Part shown: positions 22,001 through 30,999 of the stretch, piece by piece | Layout: each line of letters opens with the position of its first letter | Position numbering within the stretch: position 1 is the stretch's first letter | Origin: Branchiostoma floridae | Taxonomy: Eukaryota > Chordata > Leptocardii > Amphioxiformes > Branchiostomatidae | Direction of reading: 5' to 3' | Length of the DNA stretch: 64,000 nucleotides | Assembly (NCBI RefSeq): GCF_000003815.2 | Contig: NC_049986.1 | Location: forward strand, 5,892,065 to 5,956,064 | The notes under the pieces: model-generated | The model's database searches: none | What the model was told of the DNA's origin: nothing | Seen by the model: the letters and a program-made list of their open reading frames with translations, nothing else | Program-made: the position numbers and the translations under genes

Positions 22001-22455
22001 AAATTCTAATCAAAGTATTGCAAATATTTAAGTTTGGGTATGGAAAGTGTGGCATTTTTAAAATACCGTTTTTATATAATTATGGCAAGCCAACTATCAT
22101 ATTTAATTACAATGTCCATAATGTCAAGAACCTAGTTTATAGCAATTCACCGTTGATTTTAATAATTCAGGGCACCAAGTACTGACAATAGGTGGCTAGG
22201 AAAAATCTTTAGAAATAAAATGTGGGGTAACTTAAAATCTTAAATACTTGTAAAAGAGTGTAATATTGGTATGTGAATCTCACAAAGGCTATAAAAATTC
22301 ACATAGATATCATCGATGTCATTACAACTGACAACTGACTGTTCTATCAAACAGAATTGATGAGAGGATTGTAATTCCAATGTTTTCACCCAATAAGTCT
22401 ACTAGTAAAGCAAACGAGTTACGACCTTACCGTTTTTAGTAGCTGTCTTCCCCAT
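6797..22455 (-). CDS. STOM: stomatin gene, main isoform, eight coding exons (span of the join)
   Basis: Stomatins are hairpin-anchored proteins of the inner face of the plasma membrane and endosomes. They oligomerise through an SPFH/PHB domain and modulate ion channels. Joining 22431-22455, one of 17278-17381 or 17458-17561, 16068-16140, one of 13966-14048 or 14831-14913, 12316-12519, one of 11590-11645 or 11728-11783, 10382-10460 and 6797-7057 gives 885 nt, i.e. 294 residues plus a TAG stop, close to the roughly 288 residues of vertebrate stomatin. All junctions are GT-AG and in phase. Visible family motifs are the hairpin with [26 protein letters not shown] before the first PHB strand, [59 protein letters not shown] and [11 protein letters not shown]. 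The symbol marks the family; which paralogue this is cannot be told here. Confidence 0.95.
7291..8665. mobile_element. 1.4-kb fold-back element with about 330-bp inverted arms
   Basis: Left arm 7291-7625 and right arm 8342-8665 are inverted copies starting TAGTCCATGGGCCAG. They share long identical runs, such as the stretch containing GGGGGAGGGGCAAAATATT, and give the same 54-residue spurious open frame on both strands. The about 715-bp centre carries short repeats (GCTAAGGCTGTTGCTAAGGC type) and no transposase. It lies in the last stomatin intron. Confidence 0.8.
9382..9441 (+). other. YY1-like site overlapping a short ATG frame
   Basis: CCAAAATGGCGGAC at 9378-9391 matches the YY1 motif class that often overlaps the start codon of housekeeping genes. 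The ATG opens [19 protein letters not shown] then TGA. There is no donor of quality and no further exon to support a gene. Confidence 0.25.
10113..10359. mobile_element. MITE of the AAGGTGGTATCTCACTG family, copy 1
   Basis: The left end AAGGTGGTATCTCACTGCAC and the right end CACCGGTGCCCCAAGTGCAG are inverted repeats; the last bases of the right end are eroded. The second copy at 27508-27748 has cleaner ends. The inner sequence is conserved in part (GAAGACAACAAAATACACAA against the opposite strand of copy 2). It lies in stomatin intron 7, about 22 bp from the exon 7 donor. Confidence 0.75.
10382..10460 (-). CDS. STOM: stomatin exon 7
   Basis: The 79-nt exon starts with one nucleotide that completes a split codon (Ile with exon 6B, Val with exon 6A). 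It then reads [19 protein letters not shown] and TREARAK to the donor AAG|gtccgt at 10381. This is the C-terminal PHB helix region of stomatin with the highly conserved [10 protein letters not shown] motif. The acceptor is cag at 10461-10463. The donor gtccgt is poor against consensus, and a MITE lies about 22 bp inside the following intron. Confidence 0.95.
10461..11589. other. stomatin intron 6, no further feature seen
   Basis: Intron between exon 7 and exon 6A. It is AT-rich and has several open frames without coding character. I see no repeat structure or third copy of exon 6 in it. Confidence 0.5.
11590..11645 (-). CDS. STOM: stomatin exon 6A (alternative copy, downstream of 6B)
   Basis: The 56-nt exon, phase 0 in and phase 2 out, has acceptor tag and donor gtaagt. 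It encodes [18 protein letters not shown] plus two nucleotides that become Val with exon 7. It is a near copy of the exon at 11728-11783 (16 of 18 whole residues identical, D/E and T/A changes, final residue V instead of I). Both code for the same part of the PHB core. Because 56 is not divisible by 3, including both copies shifts the frame, so the pair is best read as mutually exclusive. Confidence 0.9.
11728..11783 (-). CDS. STOM: stomatin exon 6B (alternative copy, upstream of 6A)
   Basis: The 56-nt exon has acceptor cag at 11784-11786 and donor gtaagt at 11722-11727. It encodes [18 protein letters not shown] plus the two nucleotides that make Ile with exon 7, restoring the vertebrate-like VERVEIKD. 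The intron to copy 6A is only 82 nt. Both copies have intact consensus splice sites and no stops, so neither looks like a pseudo-exon. Confidence 0.92.
12316..12519 (-). CDS. STOM: stomatin exon 5 (PHB core, single copy)
   Basis: The 204-nt, phase 0-0 exon has acceptor cag at 12520-12522 and donor gtaatg at 12310-12315. It encodes 68 residues of the PHB/SPFH domain: [57 protein letters not shown] and [11 protein letters not shown]. These are the most conserved stomatin motifs. I found no second copy of it in the window. Confidence 0.96.
12520..13965. other. stomatin intron 4, nothing recognised
   Basis: Intron between exon 4A and exon 5. Unique-looking AT-rich sequence with no duplicate of exon 5 and no clear transposon ends. 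Confidence 0.5.
13966..14048 (-). CDS. STOM: stomatin exon 4A (alternative copy)
   Basis: The 83-nt exon, phase 1 in and phase 0 out, has acceptor cag at 14049-14051 and donor gtaggg at 13960-13965. With the G of exon 3 it reads [12 protein letters not shown] then [16 protein letters not shown]. The LPC cysteine matches the second palmitoylated cysteine known in mammalian stomatin, and [14 protein letters not shown] is the first PHB strand. It has exactly the length and phase of exon 4B, with about 18 of 28 residues identical. Confidence 0.93.
14280..14620. repeat. degenerate short-period repeat between exons 4B and 4A
   Basis: Variants of a roughly 30-bp phrase (ATTTTCAAGGTATTTC, CTTCCAATGATT and similar) recur through this intron that separates the two alternative exons. 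The periodicity is loose and was judged by eye. Confidence 0.35.
14831..14913 (-). CDS. STOM: stomatin exon 4B (alternative copy)
   Basis: The 83-nt exon has acceptor ttag and donor gtagat at 14825-14830. With the G of exon 3 it reads [12 protein letters not shown] then [16 protein letters not shown]. It retains the LPC cysteine, the VDMRT strand and the PPQE end. Differences from 4A cluster before and just after the cysteine (IFFS/LIFM, TDSYRK/VETHRN), at the junction between the membrane hairpin and the PHB domain. A mariner relic starts 90 bp upstream of its acceptor. Confidence 0.93.
15004..15583 (+). mobile_element. internally deleted mariner (Tc1/mariner) element
   Basis: The 580-bp element starts CGAGGGGCATTCAATAAGTA and ends with the inverted repeat, flanked by TA at 15002-15003 and 15584-15585. 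From 15187 it reads [19 protein letters not shown] and [12 protein letters not shown]; after a one-base frame break it continues [20 protein letters not shown] and [14 protein letters not shown]. This is the N-terminal helix-turn-helix DNA-binding domain of a mariner transposase. The catalytic DDD domain is missing: the sequence jumps to a short C-terminal remnant and the 3' end. Full-length mariners are about 1.3 kb, so this one cannot move by itself. Confidence 0.85.
16068..16140 (-). CDS. STOM: stomatin exon 3
   Basis: The 73-nt exon, phase 0 in and phase 1 out, has acceptor tag and donor gtaatg at 16062-16067. It encodes [20 protein letters not shown] then AKGPG split with exon 4. [11 protein letters not shown] and GGAKGPG are invariant stomatin-family motifs that link the membrane hairpin to the PHB domain. 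Both hairpin exons end in phase 0 with IK, fitting directly to this exon. Single copy in the window. Confidence 0.96.
17278..17381 (-). CDS. STOM: stomatin exon 2A, membrane hairpin (alternative copy)
   Basis: The 104-nt exon, phase 1 in and phase 0 out, has acceptor cag at 17382-17384 and donor gtacgg at 17272-17277. With the G of either first exon it reads [24 protein letters not shown] and [11 protein letters not shown]. This is the hydrophobic hairpin that inserts into the cytoplasmic leaflet. The hairpin proline (TFPIS) is kept, and a cysteine at GLCGY matches the position of the palmitoylated cysteine before the hairpin. It has three cysteines against two in copy 2B. Confidence 0.94.
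17458..17561 (-). CDS. STOM: stomatin exon 2B, membrane hairpin (alternative copy)
   Basis: The 104-nt exon, same phases as 2A, has acceptor gcag at 17562-17564 and donor gtgtgt at 17452-17457. It reads [24 protein letters not shown] and [11 protein letters not shown]. About 23 of 35 residues match 2A. The differences sit almost entirely inside the membrane-embedded part, where small/Leu residues of 2A become Phe, Val and Met, giving a bulkier hairpin. The intron separating the copies is only 76 nt. Including both copies would add 104 nt and shift the frame. Confidence 0.94.
18040..18139. other. assembly gap (100 N)
   Basis: Exactly 100 N, a conventional size for a scaffold gap of unknown length. 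It lies in stomatin intron 1, next to a GC-rich repeat. Confidence 1.
18140..18990. repeat. satellite-like repeat with imperfect units of about 180 bp
   Basis: After a GC-rich head with G runs (18145-18280), a unit containing (G)AAA..TTTCAG..GTCAAGATTTCAA..TTTTTCT, then GCGACGGCTTGCGC, CGTCGCC, ATTA..TTTAGC.TAGTCT.CCAGCAAA repeats from about 18541, 18718 and 18907. The last unit breaks off at GAGCATGCCACCGGACCCCC. The gap at 18040-18139 adjoins the array and probably reflects collapsed copies. Confidence 0.6.
19840..20000. repeat. T-run and GC-rich repeat against the second gap
   Basis: Alternating T runs and GGTCCAGCC/GGGCGCGCGCC stretches lead into a poly(T) tract at 19982-20000 that abuts the N gap. 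It looks like the edge of an unresolved repeat; no coding sequence. Confidence 0.4.
20001..20100. other. assembly gap (100 N)
   Basis: Exactly 100 N, preceded by poly(T). It is the second gap in stomatin intron 1. An additional exon or repeat copies could be hidden here. Confidence 1.
20900..21092 (+). mobile_element. 3' tail of a CR1-like non-LTR retrotransposon
   Basis: The tail TTAGCCGGTAAGGGCTAA holds a perfect 6-bp hairpin stem (21041-21046 with 21053-21058) and is followed by AATAAACAAC microsatellite copies to about 21092. A terminal hairpin plus short tandem tail is typical of CR1/L2-type LINE 3' ends. No RT sequence is attached. Confidence 0.5.
21093..22430. other. remainder of stomatin intron 1, nothing recognised
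   Basis: AT-rich sequence with one G run near 21167. No exon, transposon end or tandem array could be supported. Confidence 0.5.
22431..22455 (-). CDS. STOM: stomatin first coding exon 1b
   Basis: ATG at 22455 in a good Kozak context (G at -3, G at +4) opens MGKTATKN and stops in phase 1 at the donor G|gtaagg (22425-22430), which fits the phase-1 acceptors of both hairpin exons. The short, basic, soluble N-terminus is typical of stomatins. It is too short for ORF finders. The call rests on start context, donor consensus and phase match; the distance to exon 2B is about 4.9 kb and includes both assembly gaps. Confidence 0.75.
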
Positions 22456-22570
22456 GTCCTCGGTAAGAGAAGATATCAAGTGTTATGGACTCAGCAATGA
22501 CTCGTACTATCACCTTCCCGCCAGCAAAAACCTCGATCAAAACGCGTTGCTCCGGGGCTTATTCTCAAAC
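22456..22570 (-). promoter_or_regulatory. candidate 5' UTR and promoter of exon 1b
   Basis: The stretch upstream of the exon 1b start has several CpGs in an AT-rich neighbourhood and an E2F-like GGCGGGAA (reverse complement at 22515-22522) about 60 bp before the ATG. No TATA box is visible. The transcription start cannot be placed from sequence alone. Confidence 0.35.
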
Positions 22571-25090
22571 ATTTCTCGAAGGCCTTACATCAACTGCGTA
22601 TGTACGTGACTTTCTATTGATCTTTAATTCCCCAACTGCAGTAACGTGAATAGAAGCGAGCCTGTAATGGCTAATGCAGGGAAGTCGTGCGTTCAGGAGG
22701 TTATATGCCATATGTTGTTGGTCAGCACGTACGATTGAACAGAAGTCAAAACTAACAAGGTATCGATTTCGAATTACTAAACATTTTTTTAAACACCAAA
22801 CACGATTTGTATGCATTGGACGCTTCGTATGATAAAGAGTACTAAGAATAAACCAAAATTTTATAACATAAAAAGGCACACGTGTGTTTAGAGGTCGAAA
22901 TGAATATATTTATGTTCGCTTTTTAAAAAGGGCAATAATGCACCTATAAAACCCCTCACAACTGAGCGCATGGCTGTGAAGACTTTTACCAATAATACAA
23001 CGATCTAATACTAATGAATAATAGGTCAATATTGCTAGATCCTGCAAAACCTGTCTTAATTAGGAAAACCCTAAAAGTAGAATTAATCAATATTTCTAAG
23101 TTTATAAGAATAAAATACAAAAATCCTTTGAAACGCTCTATCTTTTTAACGTCAATTTGACACGGTTAGAAATAATAGTTTCTCTCTAGTTCAAGCAAAA
23201 AATTTATAGCTAAATTCCAGAGGCCTGTTTTGCATCAACGTAACCCACAAATCTAATACGATGGTAGTAGTACCTGAAATGTCTTTAAGCGGTATACCAT
23301 ATTGAATTACGCATTAGCATATCAGAAATGCGTTGACACATCTAGGTCATTATCAGGTATGAAATCATACTGGCAATGATGTACATTAAAAAAGCTTATA
23401 GTGTCAAATTAGTACCACATTTGAAGCAATGCTTTCGTATTATTTCTCATGACAGGTTAAATTAACGTTTGCTGTATCCAAAATTGAAACATTAATTGCA
23501 TCATATGAACGTATAGAAAATCGTTTTAATGCACATGACTTGCATGTATTTACGCTAGTCAGGTGCAGGTATCCATGCTATTTATTCTATATATCTAACC
23601 ACTCTCAGGGTTGTTTTATACTTTAATAATTTATAAATACCGAAAGTACGAAATGTAAACTCACCTTTAGATGTAAAAAACGATATTATCTTGTCAATAT
23701 AGTTTCAAATTCATTACTGAATCCTTACCTAGACAGCTTCACAAAGACCATAGGGAACATAGAGGTGATTTGAATGTGACTTTTACTTCAACCTGGTCGT
23801 ATCAAAGCCACATCAATGTACCTGGAGCATAATAATCTAGTCATGGTAGCAGAGAGCATTTAATTTATAGCAATCACATGTCTACAAAAATAAAATGAGG
23901 AGTTGGCATTAACATATAAGGAAATTTATGAATGACATCTTCTACAGGCTGCAAAATAATGAAATAAGGAGAATAAAAAAAACATGATGGTGAAAAAAAA
24001 GGATTGCTAAACTTTAAAAATAGACACCGTAAAAAAATGTAACAAGAATTGATGTTGAAAAATACATGGTAGCACAGCCGACAAGTCAGTTATTCCTGTA
24101 TTCAATTAACGAACTATTAAAAGTGACACTATTGTGGTAGGCTGGTGATAATTACCAAATTTGCAACTGCAGCATGACTTTTAGACTAGTGCCAATTTTA
24201 AAAAAAAATCGAAAAAGTTTCTCTCCGACTTGTCATGGCTGTAACTTTTACTTGGAGGTACAACCAGTTGCTACATCATGACATATATTCCCATTTTGTT
24301 ACTTTCTCGTTATATTAAAGAAGATGAAATAAGTTCTTTTTTTTTAAACCAAGCAAAAATCAACGAGCTCGCTGTCATCCATAATATTTACTTGCTTTGG
24401 CCTCAGATTCTTTTACCCTTGACAATGACACTCTCCAAATGTCCTCGTGATCCGCGTACACTCTATATATTACTTGAATGATATAACAATTTTGCTGGGA
24501 CTGTATTTCACACTGAAGCTACTAGTATGTAAAATCAACATTCGGTAGTTAAACATCAATCGTGATTATCTTAACAAACAGAGTGCGTCACATATATTTA
24601 TGTATAAAATGCATGGCTTAAATACATATATAGGTCAATTTACTATAAGTAGATACCATGTCATCCCTTGTGAATATGTGGAAACATGGTAAAACCATGT
24701 TCAACCTGACATTATCAGTTAACGAAATCACAGCGAATGCAATTAGTTGATATATATCTAGTATGCATTTACCATCATATATATTCATTCGTAATATTTG
24801 TCCCGACTTACTATGACACGATGAATCATGTCAAAACAGCTGTATGATACCATAAAACTTAGACAAGGTAATGCCATAGCACCAACAATGGCTTAATATC
24901 AAAAGCATATAACAAAACCCACTGACCATCACGCGCTGCAAAATAATGGTGTATCATTTTGAGATTCTAAAAGAAGATTTGGTCTAGACCCCAGCGTTTT
25001 AAATGACAATACTATTGCATTGAACGTATAATTAAGGTGCTATATCGTTCGTACAATACATGCGATTGGGTAAGTGTATATCTTGTATAG
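22571..25090. other. intronic or intergenic stretch, nothing recognised
   Basis: AT-rich unique-looking sequence upstream of exon 1b. If exon 1a is used, this is intron. No repeats with clear ends and no coding frame were supported. Confidence 0.5.
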
Positions 25091-25093
25091 CTT

Positions 25094-25095
<2 letters not shown>

Positions 25096-25129
<34 letters not shown>

Positions 25130-25130
25130 G
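25096..25130. repeat. CA microsatellite
   Basis: (CA)n of about 17 units, followed by imperfect CA-rich sequence to about 25195. Confidence 0.95.
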
Positions 25131-25742
25131 CACACACAAGCACACACGCACATATACTAACACACACTAATACATGCGAAACACACACAAACATACTCAC
25201 TCACGCACAAAACGAAATACAAATACAAACTTAAACACATCATTCATTGCAAAGAAATCATCGCTATACTCTTTCTCTCTTTCTCCCTGTTCGTAAAGTG
25301 CCCCACCGAGACAACTACATTCTGCAATGCTGTATTTTTCCCAGTTGTGTCAGTGGTCAATAGCTGTAATCAGAAAACCCACGGCAGCACAAAGCCCATA
25401 CGGGTCAACCAATGCAATGACCCAGGAAATTGGTTCCATAATATCAGATGTCTATACAATCTTGTTCTTTCATGTCTGTGTTCCGATCCATACTAGATAA
25501 CAGAAAGCTGTATAACGTAAAATTGATGCCCAGTACAGAATCAATACTAGGATTAATAACATAAGAAAAATGATATCCCATTCTGCAATGTATCTACTAG
25601 TAGTGAGCTACACATGACTTGTGTATACATATATACATTATCGAAATAATTACGTATATTAAGTAAATAGTGGGCAATTACGGGAAACTACACACACACG
25701 CACACAAACACATACAAACGCCGTAACGGTTAGCAGTAGACA

Positions 25743-26561
25743 TTAATTTTCGTCATTTCTCGAGAAAGAATCTGGTTCAATATTATGCGCAAAGCATTGC
25801 ATAGATTTAGAAGTCAATACAGCTCGCAGGTTGTTAACAAAAGCATAGACAATCCCTGCGAAGATGTCAGGTCTAAGGGCATCTACTTGAACATCCATAC
25901 CTTTCTTCACATGTACCTCACAGTATGGCGAATGCATCTTGACTTCGCATTGCTCTAGGATAGCAGGTTGCTGACACGCCGACATCATATTCGCAACTGT
26001 CTCCTCCTCCCCGGTAGGCATTAGACTCAGACTGTCCGCGCCCTGTCGAAGACCTACTTGCGGCCCTAGCTGCATACTGTTACAACGATTCAGATCGTCT
26101 TCGCCCGTTGGCTGATAATTGCTTCATGTACTTCATGTCTCAGTGGAGCATCTGGCCAACTGTTATCAGGTTGGTGATTGCTCGAAGGCAAGCATATACG
26201 CCACAGCCGCTGTTTTGAATAATTATACTGTTGAGTCGTGTGCGCGGTTACGAGGTGCAAACGTCTGTGGGTGTTGAGTAATAGCTTTACTCCGCACGGA
26301 GGTTGATGGGATTTCACAAATGGGATCCGCCATGTCACGTTCGATACTGATGTTGTATCTACTGCCTGGGGGGTTGAGTGCAAATCTCGGCACGGGTCGT
26401 TTGTTTGCGCATTGGTGGGAAAGAAAGTGGTTCCCATTGGAGCTGACCCAGGTGGATACTAGGTGATCAACCAATCGAAATGCCTGTAGCGAGGGCAAAC
26501 AATCTATCCCGCTAGACACATTGAGGGGGAAATAACAGTATGCTTTGATTTGTAAGAACAC
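25743..26561 (-). other. unassigned open frames, coding status unclear
   Basis: Three minus-strand frames of 110-115 codons (26561-26223, 26437-26090, 26075-25743) occur in a slightly more GC-rich patch. The third reads MQLGPQVGLRQGADSLSLMP and onward and includes DALRPDIFAGIVYAFVNNLR. No domain is recognised, and the frames have no supporting splice sites. They could be chance, a retroelement remnant or an unrecognised exon. Confidence 0.2.
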
Positions 26562-27507
26562 GAGATGTCTATGGAACCGCAGTGAAGCGATTGCTTATAT
26601 AAGCGAAATATAGAATATGTTTCTACTCGAAAAATATGTATTTTCTGAAGTATGTGCTACTGCATAATACTTGTCAATTATTCACATTCCCTGAAGACTA
26701 GCATAAACCTTTATTGAATAATGATGGCAATAGTAAATATAAAGAAACTCCTAATAATAATAACAAGAAAAAAAGACCTTGTGATAAAGTAAATTGTATT
26801 GTTAGATTAAGGTATGGCCAGACATCTTGTATTAGTTGTCCAGTATTGTACAGGAAGCAGAACATAGCAAAAAAATGTTAACTAGTATTAACATTGAAAA
26901 CAAGACCCAAACTGTTTGTTTTAGCAAATGAGATTTTGGCATATCTGCCTTCTTCTGTGTCTTTTGATATACTCACATTGTTTGAATTCTAAACATTCAT
27001 GAAATATTGCAATCTTTTAGCTAATTATTTACTAGTCATATTCTACCCGTCATCCCCTTCCAGTGATGACTTATGAAACTAGCACAGAGACAGATTATGG
27101 AGATGTGAAATGATTTGATAGAGTTTTTATCCATGTTAACACCCTGTGGAGTATGCTAATGTGAATCCTAACCACGATTAATCTTTTTGTACCTACATCG
27201 TTATTACCATGTATCCAAGGTCGTTGATTAAGTCATCAATCAATTATTAAACCTGTGACCCCTTCCTGGTGGCATAATGCTTGTCAATATATCAAAGGTA
27301 ATCGTAACATGTCTGTTAGAATTAACCAGTATCTAAAATGCTGTAAATTGAAGAATCATTATAAAGCACTCGTCGTGAGACACTGGTTGCAATATTTACA
27401 GTGATATTTCTGTAGAGCTTCCATTTAACTAGAAAGAAAATACAATGTCGCGATGTAAAATATCAACATGTCAGTATTTAGCATTATAGTATCTTGATGC
27501 GTTATCA

Positions 27508-27748
27508 AAGGTGGTATATCACTGCACATGGGGCACTGGTGCGGCACGAAAGATTACAGGTAACGAAATTTAAAAGATAGAGAACACATTTCCTACGTTT
27601 TGTGTATTTTTTTGTCTTCTAAGTCATACTTACACGTATTACACTCTATGTACATTATGAAAATAACGGCGAAAATAACATAACAGTGCCACAGTGAGCG
27701 AACCCTGCAGTGCCGCACCGGTGCCCAAGTGCAGTGAGATACCACCTT
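27508..27748. mobile_element. MITE of the AAGGTGGTATCTCACTG family, copy 2 (241 bp)
   Basis: The ends AAGGTGGTATATCACTGCAC and its inverse GTGCAGTGAGATACCACCTT are about 38-bp inverted repeats. The interior is AT-rich without coding sequence. It sits inside a unit of the tandem array that continues at 27757: the left flank (AGTATCTTGATGCGTTAT) matches the end of an array unit and the right flank (TTAAACGAAT) continues it. Confidence 0.8.
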
Positions 27749-27756
27749 AAACGAAT

Positions 27757-28312
27757 ATCTAGTATATTGTAGGGCATTTTTCAAACCCTTTAAATGTATT
27801 TCTATTCGTATTATAAATTGAACGTGACAATTGGGCCATTGAACTCATCATGTACCAAGCAATACATTGGCGATACATGTCCCATTTGGAGTATCGGATG
27901 CATTCTATCTACATATTCGTATTTTGCATGTGCAGTATCTTGATGTGTTATTAAACGAATATACAATGGCTCTTAGGGCATTTTTAAACAGTTCAATTGA
28001 ATGTCTAGTCGTATTATCAATTGAATGTGACAAAGGGGCCATTGAACTCATCATGTACCAAGCACCATACATTAGCGATATATGTACCATTTGGAGTACC
28101 GGATGTATAATCTACATATTCGTATTTTGCATGTGCAGTATCTTGATGTGTTACTAAACGAATATACAATGGCTTTTAGGGCATTTTTTTAAAACCGTTC
28201 AATTGAATGTCTAGTCGTATTATCAATTGAATGTGACAATTGGGCCATTGAACTCATCATGTACGAAGCAGCATACATTAGCGATACATGTCCCATTTGG
28301 AGTACCGGAGAT
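27757..28312. repeat. tandem repeat, about 204 bp, 2.7 units
   Basis: Units 27757-27960, 27961-28163 and a partial 28164-28312 share ATTGGGCCATTGAACTCATC, CCCATTTGGAGTA and GCAGTATCTTGATGTGTTA. A more diverged partial unit probably lies left of the MITE, from about 27440 to 27507. Open frames here are products of the repeat. Confidence 0.85.
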
Positions 28313-28539
28313 GGCATTAGTGTCAAGATGAGTTTCAACCTAAAACGATGTCTGTGTCTGAGTGCTCCCCTTAAGTGTCGTTGAATTGCGTAGTGATAAT
28401 TAGTTTCAAGGGTAGTCAGACCACGTACATTTACCAACTTGAAGTGCTTTGCTCTTATTGAATTTCCGTAATTGTTATATTCGCCAGCGAATATTATGAG
28501 ATTGCTTACTTGGGTCTGTATGTAGGTCAACAGCATATA

Positions 28540-29170
28540 AGTCGAGAAATTGTGGATGGAACTTTTTGATTTTTTGTAGGTGTGTAGCGGTTGTCGAAAG
28601 GCATGCCTAGTTTGAAAATGGTTTACCTGGCGTTTTCCTACGGTACAGCAGCGAGCTTTGTATTTTTTCGAGGTTTGTTTCGAGAAGCATAACTCAAAAT
28701 GCAGCTGGGCGATTTCTACGATATTTGGCAGGTGTGTAGCGGTTGTGTAAAGGATTGTCATGTGCGAGAATGGTTTAGCTAGCTTTTACCTATGGTGCTG
28801 TATCGGGATTTGTATGTAATTGCGTTTGTCTGTTAACACGATAACTCGAGATGTTCTACATGGATGCTAATGATATTTTGTTGATAGGTAGGGGACACAG
28901 AAAGGAAGGTCAAGTTCGATAATGGGCCTCCTGGCGACTTGTTTTGGTACTGCAAGTGAGCGTCAAAGCTTGCGCCTAAATTTTCCAGAAGTGCCATGTT
29001 CATGATTTTTAAGTGGTGGATAGCTGTTGGGACTAGGAGTGAATGGTGTAATTTTGGGCCCCCTAGCAGCTTGTTTGGAACTGCAGTGGGTCTTATAGTT
29101 CGTAACTTTTAAGAAGGATAACTGCAGAGGGGATTGATGGATATTCTTTGCTCTTGGTAGGTAGGTACTT
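28540..29170. repeat. degenerate tandem array, period about 165 bp
   Basis: The phrases GATAACTC.A.A.G, GATATTT.G..GGTAGGT or GGTGTGTAGCGGTTG, GGGC..CCTAGC..CTTG and GTACTGCAGTG recur about four times with decaying similarity. It follows directly on the 204-bp array. Boundaries were judged by eye. Confidence 0.45.
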
Positions 29171-30175
29171 AGGGTGATTATCAACATAATGAGATGCTAA
29201 TTATGTAAACCGCGATCTACTTAATATAATTACTTTAACTTATACTGGAGAAGAATATCCCTTACAAAAGTGTCACCCTAGCCTGATCTCCTTCCCCTAA
29301 AAGGGCCAGTCACAGCAAATTAACCCCCTGCCCTCAGCCTCCTGGCCTCAGCAGGGAGATGACCCCTCAACTCAAAGACAAATCAAAGGTGGAGCAGAAC
29401 TAATCGCCATGGCAGACCGTGGCAGGGATGTCAGTTCCCAGTAATTGGAGATGCCTTGAATTTACAAGTTTGGATCTTTGGTAACCTAAATGCTGTTCAT
29501 AGAATTTAGTTTTGAATAGCTAATGGTGAGCATGACATAACTTTGAGACAATCAAATGTAAGGAACTTATTCCTATGTACTAAATAGAGGATTGCTTCTG
29601 TTACCAATCTAATCAGAGATGTGATTAACAGATTAGCCTGATGATGCACATGTCATTGACCTGTTAATTGTTTGCAGTGGAGAGAAGCATGAACAAGTGT
29701 CTTTAGGCTCCGAGGTTTATATTCAAACCAAGTAAGCTCATTAGAAGTCTTTCTGCTTGGAGCAAAATATATTTCTGGTGACATTATAATATGAGCCAGT
29801 GGTCAAGTGGCATTTTCAGTCAAGGCTGGGAAGATTAGCAGTGTTAATAGGCAATCAAACAGTCCTTCATTCTGATCATTATTATCCATGCTATGATATT
29901 GGTAGCACATTTGTTGTTAGTAGCTTAAAGAGCATGACACTAGTACTTTTTTTAGAGTCCAAATACCCAGGTCTAACAGTCAGTCAGTCAATTAGTCGAC
30001 ACCGGACATCAACTCGGGAAGCTTGCTGGACCCTTATAACAGTGATCCATTCATTATACTCCAAAAAGGCTCTGAGTATCTAGAGATTATTTTATGTTTG
30101 CGCATAGAGAAATGTCTCGGTACCAGAGTGATGCATGCTAGTTCTAAGAGCTTGGCCAAGTTTTATAGCAGATGA

Positions 30176-30560
30176 GAGGAGTTACACAGAGAAATATCTG
30201 ACCATCTATTACTTCAAGCCATACCAGAACTTCAAATGAAGAAGGTGAATTCTCGGGGGGGGGGGGGGGGTCATATACCGCCATGGCTACTGTCCAACTT
30301 CTATGAAGAGCTTGCTCCTGTAATGTGCAATATCTACAATGCATGCTTACAACATTCCCTTACAATGGACAGAAGAACTGGTAGTGCCAGTACCGAAGGT
30401 GACCAGGCCCAAAGGTCTTGAAGATTTCAGGTGCATTTCCCTAACGAGCTATCTGGGTAAGGTGTACGAGGTGTTTCTCCGGGACTTATTGCTACAGGAC
30501 ACAAATCACCTGATTCATGACTCTCAGCATGGTTTCAGAAAGTCTCTGCACTCATCCAGA
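30176..30560 (+). pseudogene. non-LTR retrotransposon reverse transcriptase fragment
   Basis: One frame reads HIPPWLLSNFYEELAPVMCN and IYNACLQHS (about 30272-30358). After a one-base shift it continues PLQWTEELVVPVPKVTRPKG, LEDFRCISLTSYLGKVYEVF and LRDLLLQDTNHLIHDSQHGF R (to about 30545). This is the start of a CR1/jockey-type RT domain (the PPWLL..ELAP, P..W..A.V.P.PK, DFRPISLTS, Q.GFRKG motifs). The catalytic YADD part is absent, and a run of 17 G at 30256-30272 interrupts the upstream frame, so it is dead. Confidence 0.8.
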
Positions 30561-30754
30561 CAACGCAATCCTGGTTTGATGCGGTTAACAGTTCTCCTAA
30601 TGCAAGTGAGCATCACTTAGAACTAAATAGGTTGGTATCGTAGGGTAGAGTGACAGCAATTAGTTAATGTGCCTAGCAACCGCCAGGTCCTCTCAGTTCT
30701 GTGATATCCTTTGTCAGCTGGCCGAAGAAGGCTTGCACTGGGAGATCGAATAAA

Positions 30755-30998
30755 CACGATATTTCGCTGTTACTCTGTTATAATGTTTTTACAGCGCTTT
30801 TCTATAGTGTCATTTTTAATGACACAGTCTTGTGAACACGTTTTTTTGCTATTGCTCTGTTATATTAAGTTTTTACTGCGCTTTTCTATAACTTTGTCAT
30901 TCTAAAGACACAGTCTTCTGAACACGTATTTTTGCTATTACTGTGTTTTATAAAGTTTTTACAGCGCTTTTCTATGTGTCATTCTAAAGACACATTTA
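30755..30998. repeat. tandem repeat, about 86 bp, three units
   Basis: Each unit contains TTTTTACAGCGCTTTTCTAT and GTCAT..TAAAGACACAGTCTT.TGAACACGT. Unit starts are near 30755, 30833 and 30919. No coding meaning. Confidence 0.85.
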
Positions 30999-30999
30999 C

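Noticed and set aside
25012-25200. Val/Cys-rich minus-strand frame
   Set aside because: Translation of the CA microsatellite.
27757-29170. Tandem arrays considered as a CRISPR or as a repeat-protein gene
   Set aside because: Units of about 204 and 165 bp have no spacer structure, and frames are not maintained between units; this is eukaryotic tandem repeat DNA.
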